Part shown: one piece after another, positions 1 to 10,665 of the stretch | Layout: the number at the start of each line of letters is the position of its first letter | How positions within the stretch are numbered: position 1 is the first letter of the stretch | Source of the DNA: Scenedesmus sp. ARA3 | Taxonomy: Eukaryota; Chlorophyta; Chlorophyceae; Sphaeropleales; Scenedesmaceae | Assembly: GCA_004335835.1 (NCBI GenBank) | Contig: RWJK01001758.1 | Span: forward strand, 34,358 to 98,357 | Direction of reading: 5' to 3' | Length of the DNA: 64,000 nucleotides | The notes under the pieces: generated by a model | What the model saw: only the letters and a program-made list of their open reading frames with translations | The model's database searches: none | What the model was told of the DNA's origin: nothing | Made by a program: the position numbers and the translations under genes

Positions 1-1105
1 CGCATGCTGCCATGATGGAGTACAAGCGCGCTGAGAAGATGCGGCACAACGGCAACATCAACCACGCGCCGCTGCTGGCGCAGGCAGCGCTGCACTACAC
101 AAACGGCGACTTGTCGCAGAGCATACAGCTGTGAGTTGTGTGTGGCTTTCAAGGTGCAGTACAGCAGCAACGGCACAGTCTTGCGCAGCAGCAGCAGCAG
201 CAGTGAGGCGTGTGTGGCGGCCAGCATGCAGGAAAGAAGGGTTTGCGATGTTGCAGCTACGGTTGTACAAAGCAGCTGGCACCTTGGAAACAGCAGCCGC
301 GCGTCTGCCTGCTGCAGAGAGCAGCAAAGTTGGCAGCTGTGCAGCCGTGTGTTGTTGGCACTCGCAGCACCTCGCCTGCTGCTCCTGTGCAGCGGTCACT
401 CGAATCACCATCAAACAGCACTTTTGACCAGCCCTTCTTTGTGGTTGTACCCTACCTTTCTTTGTTGTCCAACCGCCTCTGCAGGTATGGCCAGGTGCTG
501 CGAGCCAACCCGGCCTGCCCCGCAGAGGTGCGGCTAGGCATTGCTGCCTGCTACTACCGTGCAGGCAAGCTGGAGGCGGCCACTGCTGCTTACAACAGGG
601 TGCTGGCGCTGGATCCAAGCAGTGCTGATGCGCTGCTGGGGCTTGCAGTGATCAAGTTTGGCTCCAGCAACGTGCAGGAGGTGCGTAATGTGTGTTGCAG
701 AGGGTAGGGCTTGCCCGTCGCTGAGTGCATCAAATGGAGCCTATTCGCATTGGCGCTTGCAGAAAGTGACTGCTGAATTAGATGTAGTAAGCCGCACTGG
801 CTGACATGTTGGTGAAGCGTATGCGGCTCATAGTTGCATGCTGGCGCTGGACCCTAGCAGTGCGGATGCGCTGCTTGGACTAGCGGTAAAAATGTTTGGC
901 TCCAGCAGTGTACAGGAGGTGCGGGGTGTGCTGTGTACAGGATGCATATGTATCTGCGATCTCCGATGTAAGCAGCTTGCCGGGGGGCTGGTGTGTCAGG
1001 CTTGATCGCTGTCCATGGCAGCTTGCGCGAGCGCTGAAGGCCGGGCCGTTTGTTAGCACTCGCACCGGCTGCCATCAGTGTAAGGCCTCCTGGTGCTGAC
1101 TGTGC

Positions 1106-1145
<40 letters not shown>

Positions 1146-2194
1146 TGCTGCTGCCTGCAGGGGTTGAACTCGGGCCTGCAGCTGCTGCAGCGCGCGTACA
1201 GCGCGGACCCCACGCACGCGGGCGTGCTGTGTGCGCTGAGCCACTTCTCGCTGCTAAAAGGGCAGAGCCAGCAGGTGCGCCTGCTCATGGTTTTTGGGGT
1301 GTGAACCGACCGCCTATCGCTGCTCGCAACACAGTTCTGCATCATGTCAACTGTCATGTGGATACTTGCAAAGTTAGAGCCAGCAGGGGCCCTGCTGCTG
1401 ATGGCAGTGGACTTGTAACAAGGTTGCAGCCATATCCAGATGGCTTTGAAGCTTGCCCTGCTGCTGGATGACACTTGCTGCCACCATCATATATAGCCTG
1501 TGCAGGTTTAAAGCCACTGCATCGATGATATACTATCATAGAGCTCCTGGGGTTGCCATCACGCTGATGCCATACAGCCTGTCGACCTGGCTGCTGCTCA
1601 TGTCGCAAGCACTTCCTATATGTGTTGTCGCTGCTGCTGCCGCTGCTGCTGCTGTTAATGCTGCTGCTGCTGCCGCAGGCGCTGCAGCTGGCGCAGGCGG
1701 CGCTGGAGGGCGCCGACACAGATCGGCTGCGCAGCGCGGCGCTGGGGCTGTGCGGGCGCTGCCACCACGCACTTGGGGACCTGGCGGCAGCGCAGCACCA
1801 CTACGCGCAGGTGTGTGTGGTGATGCGGTGAAGCATGTGCTGCTGTTGCTGGGCAGGGAGGGTTTTGTGCTGGCTCGTTGGTTTGAGGGCAGGAAAGGGC
1901 ACTGCCACAATGCGCTGGGTGACCTGGCGGCTGCGCAGCATCACTAATTGCTGTGTGTTGTCTGAGAGATCGCATTGCGGGTGTGGTAGCAGGCTAGCAA
2001 TACTTCTTGCAAGTCCTGCCAGGCAAGTCCTACTAGGACCTGGTAGTACCAGGCGAGTGGTATGACGGTTTTGTGAATGTATGTTTGCAGGCCATCTGCT
2101 TGGACTCCAACTTGCCGCTGCCGCCATCGGTGTACAGCCTGCGGCCCATATCTATCACATCACCTGCATGCTGCGGCCCAACTTTTCTGCGCTG

Positions 2195-2242
<48 letters not shown>

Positions 2243-2352
2243 GAAGTGTGCAGGCCTTCCGCTTAGACCCCAAGGCACCGCTGCCGCACCTGGGCAGTGC
2301 CCAGGTGTACTGTCAGCGTACCGTATCACATAACCAGTGTATTGCGGCTCAC

Positions 2353-2393
<41 letters not shown>

Positions 2394-2514
2394 GGCTGCT
2401 CATCAATGTGTGCAGGCCATTCGCTTAGACCCCAAGGCGCCGCTGCTGCACCTCGGCACTGCCCAAGTGTACTGTCAGCGTACCGTATCACAGCACTAGT
2501 GTACTGCGGGTCAC

Positions 2515-2561
<47 letters not shown>

Positions 2562-3113
2562 TTGATGTTTGCAGGCCATCCGCTTAGACCCCAAGGCACC
2601 GCTGCCGCACCTTGGCACTGCCCAGGTGTACCTGGCCTCTGGTGGTGACCCCACCAACTCAGTCTCAGAGCTGGAGATAGTGCTGAATGCACTTCCAGGT
2701 GGGCGCTAGTTTGAGTTCAACTGCTTTGATTAGTATTAGCCACCCAGATCTGCAATTTACGGTCATCTGGAAAGGCAGTTTTTGGGCTGGAGATAGTGCT
2801 GAACGCCCTGCCAGGTGGGTGCTGCTGCACAAAACAGCGGCTTGAATTAGTCTTGCAGCCACCCAAATACGCTCCGTCTGTAACATGTTTGTTTGAAGCC
2901 CAGTTCCCGAACTGGAGAAAATGCTGACTGCGCTGCCAGGTGGGTGCTGCACATGGCCTTCTCATGCCTACAACTGGATGTGTACCCAGTTTGATGATTG
3001 TGGCAGCTGCATTGCCCGGCTCAGAGGTGATGTTCCATGCAGTGGTCTTCAACGCATGACATGTTCTCCTCCTCGCGCACTGCCAAACCTCCTGCTGCTG
3101 CTGCTGCTACTGG

Positions 3114-3165
<52 letters not shown>

Positions 3166-6100
3166 CAACCCTGACGCGCTGGAGCTGCTGAGTGGGCTGC
3201 TGCCGGTGCAACCGGCCCGCGTGGCCAAGACGCTGCAGGCGCACCGGGAGGCGGCACAGCGGCAGGTGGGCATGCATTTGGGCAGCACAATGGCAGCTCT
3301 TTGCACTTCCTGACAGCTGATGGTCTGCGAGTGTAACCAGTGCCGGCTGCCGTTTGTGCGGCCGTGTACGGCTTGCGGTGGCTGTTGGGTGCTTCAAGGC
3401 TGTGTGCTTTGTGTAGGATGTGCAGGTCAGCACAACTCCAGGGCTTCCTGTGCTGCATACGCAAGCTCATGACATGCAGCAGCGTGCATATAGGGTGCAC
3501 CTGGCGTCCTTGACAGCAGAAGGCGTTTGTCCTGCCAGTGATGAAGTAGTGGTTGTTGCAGGCATTGCTAAGCGCTAAGCATCGCTGCTGCTGCTGCTGC
3601 TGCTGCTGCTACTACTGCTGCTGCCAGGCTGACAACGCTGGGCTGCAGCAGATGCTGGGCGAGCTGCTGGCAGCAACAGAGCCCGCAGGTACGTACGTGC
3701 ACTGTGACAAATGCAGCTGCGCGCAGCCGCATCTGCGTCAGCCGCAGCTCAGCTGTGCATGCGCTGCGCAACAAGCAAGCAAAAAAGCACGCACACAGTG
3801 GTGTTTGCTTCTTCTGGTTGAGCTTGACTGCCTGCTCGAAGTTGACATTGGCTGTTGCAGTGCCTCCAGGCATCTGCCGCTTTTTCGTGCTCTGTATGCC
3901 GACACGTATTACGGTAACATTAACCCGTTCTGCGACATGCAACGTGGCTCCCATGTCCCATGCTGACATATGTGTGTCTTTCTTGTGCCGTCTTCGCCGT
4001 GCCGCAGCCGCCCTGGAGGCGTTCGGCCAGGCGCTGGCGCTGCACCGCAAGAAGCAGGCCGAAACACAGAAGCGCAACGAGGAGCGCCAGAAGAAGCGCG
4101 CTGCGCTGGATGAGGCTGGGGACGATGCGCTGGCTGCGCAGCTGGCTGGGGACATCGAGGCCGATGAGGCGGTGCCGGTCGTACCTGCAAAGCTGCTGAA
4201 CAACACCGCTGTGCTCAAGTACAGGTGCGCAGATGTCTGGCGGTGGCGGTTGCTGCACATGCAAACAACTACTAAAATTAGTGCGCAACAGAGCGTTGCA
4301 GAGCGCCATTGTGTTCTTTATGTTTCATGGCTTCAGTGGTTACGATGAAACGCTGGTTGCGGCTGGATGAGGCCGGGGACGATGCGCTGGCTGCGCAGCT
4401 GGCTGGGGACATTGAGGCAGATGAGGCGGTGCCGGTGGTACCTGCAAAGCTGCTTAACAACACCGCCGTGCTCAAGTACAGGTGCGTTGTTCCAGAATGC
4501 CAAACAGTAGTGGGTGGGTAGGACTTGCAGGGTTAGGATATGAAGTGCAGCGGCAGCGGCGGCACATACTGGTGGCTGCGTTCACGCCCTTTGCTGAGCT
4601 GCTGAGCATCACAGCAGCAAGCTGAGGCCGGGGACGATGCACTGGCTGCGCAGCTGGCTGGGGACATTGAGGCGGATGAGGCGGTGCCGGTGGTACCTGC
4701 AAAGCTGCTTAACAACACGGCCGTCCTGAAGTACAGGTGGGAGGGGGGCGGGATGCAATGGGCGGATTCCTGGCGACAGTGGCGGTGGCCTTCGCATGCA
4801 AACAGTGATTAATGGCGCATCATGCAAAGCTAGCAAGCAAAGAGTACTGCAGAGCGCCAGTTCGTGTTCACATCCGGCAGGTCTTGCATCGTTATTGTGT
4901 TGCCCTGCTGCCGTTCATCACCACTGCACGGCTGGCTCTGTGGGTGAGGCCATGGCGCTGATGAACGAGGCTGAAGCGTCAAGTACACGCCTGTTTCTGC
5001 ACCGTGGCTGTTGAGTCAAATCTTACAGTTTCGGTGCTCTATTGCGTTGCATCACTGCAGGGCTGGCTCTGTGGGTGAGGCCATGGCGTTGATGAATGAA
5101 ACAGCGACGCTACGCCTTTCAGCACTTCTGCAATCGTCATTGTTGCCGTGCTGCGCTGTTGCCGTATTGCCACTTGTTCGCAGGGCTGGCGCTGTATGTG
5201 AGGCCATGGCGCTGATGAATGAGGCGGAGGCCTCCATCAAGGCAGACCCGGGCAGCGCCAGCGCGCTGCAGACCATCAGCATGGGCTACAACATGGCACG
5301 CCTGCAGGAGGCCACGGGTGCGCGTGACATGGTTACTGCTGCTTATGGTATGCCGATTGTGTGGTTTGTTGACTGTCAGCATGGGCTACAACATGGCACG
5401 GCTGCAGGAGGTCTGGGTGCGCATTTTGCAGAATGTGCATGATGCAGTAGCGTAAGTGTCTGATGATTTTGCGGATTGTGGGCAATCAGCATGGCGCGCC
5501 TGCAGCATGGGCTACAACATGGCGCGCCTGCAGGAGGCCACGGGTGCGCGCTGCGCGTGATGTGCTTAATGCTGCGCGTGATATGCTGATTGCTGCGCCT
5601 GAAATGCTGATTGTTTGGTGTGTTGACGATCAGCATGGGCTACAACATGGTGCGCCTGCAGGAGTCCATGGGTGCGCATGTTGCAGTATGTTCATGATGC
5701 AGTAGCATAAGTGTCGATTATTGTGTGGTTGTTGACAATTAGCATGGCGCGCCTGCAGCATGGGCTACAATATGGCGCGGCTGCAGGAGGCCACGGATGA
5801 GGCTGCATGCACGATTTATGCATCACACACCGAGATACAATGGGCGCATGACATTGAGTGCACTGCCATGAAACCGTTTGTGGTCTGTCGTTGTGAAGCG
5901 CACGCACCGACTCACTCTTCTGCTCACTACTCTGCAACACGAGGCTGTTGAGCACCTGCCAGTGCATCAAACCCTGTGTCAATCTTCAACTTGCAGGAGA
6001 CCTCAAGGCTGCTGAGGCAATGTACCGCAACCTTGTGGGGCAGTTTCCCGGCTACATCGACTGCTACCTGCGCCTCAGCGCCATGGCGAAAGCAGCGGGC

Positions 6101-9100
6101 GACATGCAGCAGGCGGCGCACTGGGCGGCGCAGGCCACCGCGCAGGCTGGCGGGCACGTTGATGCGCAGGCGCTGCTGGCCACACTGCACATGGAGCGCG
6201 GGTGAGGGCGCCATTACCTGCCGCTGTGCATGGCCGCATCTGTCTGCTCGCGCTCCTGTGCGTCATGATGTCAACATCAGCGCATTGCTGCTCTGCTCCT
6301 TAATGTACCACCTGTCGTCAACTGCTAAACAACAAAACTGCAGGGACCTGCATGCTGCTCGTGAGTGTGTGGGCAAGGTGGGCGCGGAGGGCGCGCAGGA
6401 CCCCTACATGCAAATTCACTTGCTGATACAACTGTGTCATGTCACTATCACATTCAACCAATGCAGGGACCTCAATGCTGCGCGTGAGTGCGTGGGCAAG
6501 GTGGGCGCGGAGGGCTCGCAGGACCCCTACATGCAGCTCTGCTGCCTGCTGTTAATACAAAACAAATGACTTTACGAACACTGCAGGGACCTCAATGCTG
6601 CGCGTGAGTGCGTGGGCAAGGTGGGCGCGGAGGGCTCGCAGGACCCCTACATGCAGCTCTGCTGCCCGCTGCTAATACAAAACAAATGACTTTACGAACA
6701 CTGCAGGGACCTCAATGCTGCGCGCGAGTGCGTGGGCAAGGTGGGCGCAGAGGGCGCGCAGGACCCCTACATGCAGATCACACACGCCAACGTGGTCATG
6801 GCGGCGCTGCCGGCGGACCGCTCCGCGCGCAACCCGGGCGCCGACAAGACGCGGCGAGACTACATCTACAAGGTAGGGACCTCTGTTGTTGTTGCAGCAA
6901 ATGCCGTGTCAGACACCGCACACATGGTGCCTTTGTTCTTGAAGTGGGATAACCTTCGCATGTTCTGCACACGGTTGCAGGTGCTGAAGTTATGGTCAGC
7001 TGAGCGTGCCAGTTGCAGTCATGTTTTGTGGGGGCAGCGCCCCTGAGTACAGCTGCTGATAGGTCTCAAGACCGCAAATCTGCATGCAACCAGCTGTCAC
7101 GTCTGACACCAGTTTGTGTGCCCTGAACAACCTCTCACGCATGCTGCTGCTGCTGCTGCTCGCTGCTGCTGCTGCTGCTGCGCCAGGCGCTGAACATCTA
7201 CCGCGAGGTGCTGCGGCAGCAGCCCGACAACATCTACGCCGTCAACGGCCTGGGCACCTGCCTGGCTGAGCTAGGCCAAATGGCGGCAGCAAAGCAGGCC
7301 TTTGATGAGGTGCGCGCTGTCTGTATGTCTGGCTGGCTGCTGCTGCTGCTCTTGCCTTGGCTTGAATCGGCCTGGGCACCTGCCTGGCTGAGCTGGGGCA
7401 TATGGCAGCAGCAAAGCAGGCCTTTGATGAGGTGGGCGCTGTCTGTTTGTCTGGCTGGCTGGCTGCTGCTGCTGCTGCTGCTGCTCTTGTCTTAGCTTGA
7501 AATGGCCTGGGCACCTGCCTGGCTGGGCCACATGCCAGCAGCAAAGCAGGCCTTTGATGAGGTGCGCATCGCTGGCTGCTGCTGCCGGGTCACAACACTA
7601 TATAGACTGACTTCCAGCCTAACTACGTTGGCAACAGCAAAGCATGTACCAACCATGCTCAACTTGTGTTCTGCTGCGGCCTCACCCCGCAAGCATTCTG
7701 CACATTCGCCAAGACCAAGGGCTTGGCGCTGCCGCCAGACTTGTACGTCACCCTGGGCACTACTTGCAATGAGTCATGCTTTTTATCCTTGTTTGCCGCT
7801 GCCAAAACCCACCTCCACCCGGGCCCGACTTGCAATGCGTCATGTTTTTGTGCATGTATTGCCGCAGGTCATCCGCGCGTCTGCCAAGACCAGGGGCTTT
7901 ATGCGGCTGCCTGAGACCTACGTCAACCTGGGCAACCTGTGGCTGGCGCGGCAGCAGTACAGCGACGCGCTGACCATGTACGAGCACGCCTCCAAGCTGC
8001 ACAACCACAAGAACGCGCAGGTGCGTGGGGCGCATGAGCATACAAAAGTTATGTTGTGTGTGCAGTGTGTGCTGCCGTGAGGGCTTTCTGCGGCATGTAC
8101 AGCTTTGTGCTGCATGTACGAGCATTGCCTCAAAGCTGCACAATCACACGAAGACACAGGTGTGTGGGGCGCATAAGCATACAAAAGTTATGTTGGCATG
8201 CTTCTGCTGAATCACTCTGTGCTGTGTAGACCTACGCTACGCTCGTGTTGGACAGCTGTGCGATGCGCCACAACTGCGCAGGTGCTGCTGTATATGCCTG
8301 GCTGTGCCGAATCGATGTGTGCTGTGACGGACGCTCTGCTGTGCGCTGTTATGGTATCCTACAGGTGCTGCTGTACATGGCGCTTGTCTCTCATGTGCTT
8401 CGACACTGACACTGACACTGCACCACTGTGGCTTTCTTGCAACTGCAGGTGCTGCTGTACATGGCGCGCGCGCACCACGACGCGGGCGACCACCTGCCCG
8501 CCAAGCGTGTGCTGCTCAAGGCGCTGCACCTGGCCCCGGCAGACATCAAAGTGCGCTTCAACCTGGCCTTCGTGCTGCAGGTGGGTTGCTGGCCAGCTGA
8601 TGGTATTCATGCGCATGGCACTCCTCGTGACAATGCGGCATGTTCAGCAAGCAGCTGTTTGAGGCATCCTGCTGCTGCTGCTGCAGCAAGTGTTGGGCTG
8701 TTCTACACTTTTGGAAGAGTCCTTGATGGCGGGTCCTTGTCTCACGCAACACATGGCTCTGCTGTTGCGCTGTTGCTGCGGCAGGCAATAAAACGTCCGC
8801 CACGTGTGCATCTGGAAATGCCATATGCCGTCTCTCGACAGGCTCAGCATTTGCTGACTAGCTGCTGCTGGTTTGGGCTTGTGGCGCTGCTGTTCCTGTG
8901 CAGGAGTGGGCGGTGAAGGTGTTCAAGCGCAAGTACATCAGCGGCGACCCTGCCAAGCTCAAGGACTACTCGGACGCGGAGGTGGCGCTCATGGAGGTGC
9001 GTGAAGTGCATGTGTGGGTGCTTTGTGTGTGTGGTCGTGTTCTAGGTGTCTTTGCTCCTGTTTTGGGGCAGGCAGTGTAATTTGATGCAAATTGCACTGG

Positions 9101-10141
9101 GGAGGCAGTTGCCGTGGTGTTGGTCCATGCCCCAGATAACTCCCATCCATCCGCTTGTGACGGCTCACTGGCCCACTCATCTTGTGTATGGACGTATCAA
9201 TAATGAGCAACTATGCGCCGCTGCTGCTGCTGCTGCTTGCAGGCTGAGAAGATCTTCAACCAGCTGCACGCGCTGGGCAAGGAGGCCACACGCATCGAGC
9301 CCAAGAAGCTGGCCCTGCACGCGCAGTTCTGCCACCAGCAGCTGCCCAGCGTGAGCGGCACTCTGCAGCATGCGTACAGCAGATGGCTGTTGCCTCATGC
9401 CTCTTGTGCTGCACGCACAGTTTTGCCATCAGCAGCTGCCCAGCATAAGTGGCGCTGCACATTACGTGTACAGCAGATGCCTGCCTGTTGCCTCATGCAT
9501 GTTGTGCTTGCGTGTGTTGCCTGCTGTGGGGCGCCGGTAGTCCTGCCACCAGCAGCTGCCCAGCATTACATTACATCACATTACATGCTCCACTCAACGA
9601 GGAGTGGGAACCCCAGTCAGGAGCCAACGAGAGGCTCATAGGGGGAGGAAACATCGAAGAACAACTCGTCATCGTCCAAAGCGCCAGAAGAAACCGCAGA
9701 GAAGAACTCATCAGCATCATCAATAGCTTGAGCAATAGCCTGAGAGGACAGAAGGACCTCAGGATCAGTGTCCGTGTGACACCGCATCAGATAGCAGCAG
9801 TGCACAAAAGCAGCCACCAAAGCAGGTGCCTGCTTCATAAAAGTGATCATGTCATCACTTTTATGAAGCAGTGGTGCAACATACCAGGTAACAGAGGTCA
9901 TGCACAGCATGAGTGCTGTGCATGACCTCTGTTGCCTGGTATGTTGCACCACTGCTCGCCATGAAACAGGCACCGTTGGGAAGACAACAGAGTTCTTCAT
10001 GCAAGCATGCCCGGCAGCTATTGTTATGGCATCGCCCACACCTTTGTGGGCCACAAGCTGCAGCTGCAGTTGAGTGTGGACAGCACCTGCCCTCTGCAAG
10101 GCTATGCTGATTGAGTCCTGTCCTGCTGCTGTTGCTGTGTG

Positions 10142-10176
<35 letters not shown>

Positions 10177-10632
10177 CTGCTGCAGGCCGCCAACCTGGTG
10201 CGCCAGGCGCATGCGGAGGAGGCCATGGTGCAGAGCCAGNNNNNNNNNNNNNNNNNNNNNNNNNNNNNNNNNNNNNNNNNNNNNNNNNNCTGCAGGCCGC
10301 CAACCTGGTGCGCCAGGCGCATGCGGAGGAGGCCATGGTGCAGAGCCAGCAGAAAGTGCGGCAGGCGGAGCTGGCGGCGGTGAGTCTGCTGCTGCTGCCT
10401 GGGCAGCGCTCGCAACTGGCAGCTTCTGGATGCTTCTTCAGCAGCTGTGTTGTTTGCAATCTGGTTATGGCCTATTGCTTTAGTGTCGAAGGTTCTACCA
10501 TTAGGCTTGTGCTGGCTGCTGCAGCTCAGGCAGCTCTGCTTCGCAGCCTGTGCTGTGCTGCAACCATCCGCGTCTACATCTACTCAATTTGACTTTGATC
10601 CCTGCTGCTGCTGCTGTCGTTGATGTTGTGGA

Positions 10633-10665
<33 letters not shown>

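Noticed and set aside
9617..10459. 280-codon minus-strand frame across the N gap
   Set aside because: The frame passes through the gap and antisense exon sequence; only its terminal part (to about 9830) may be a transposon relic.
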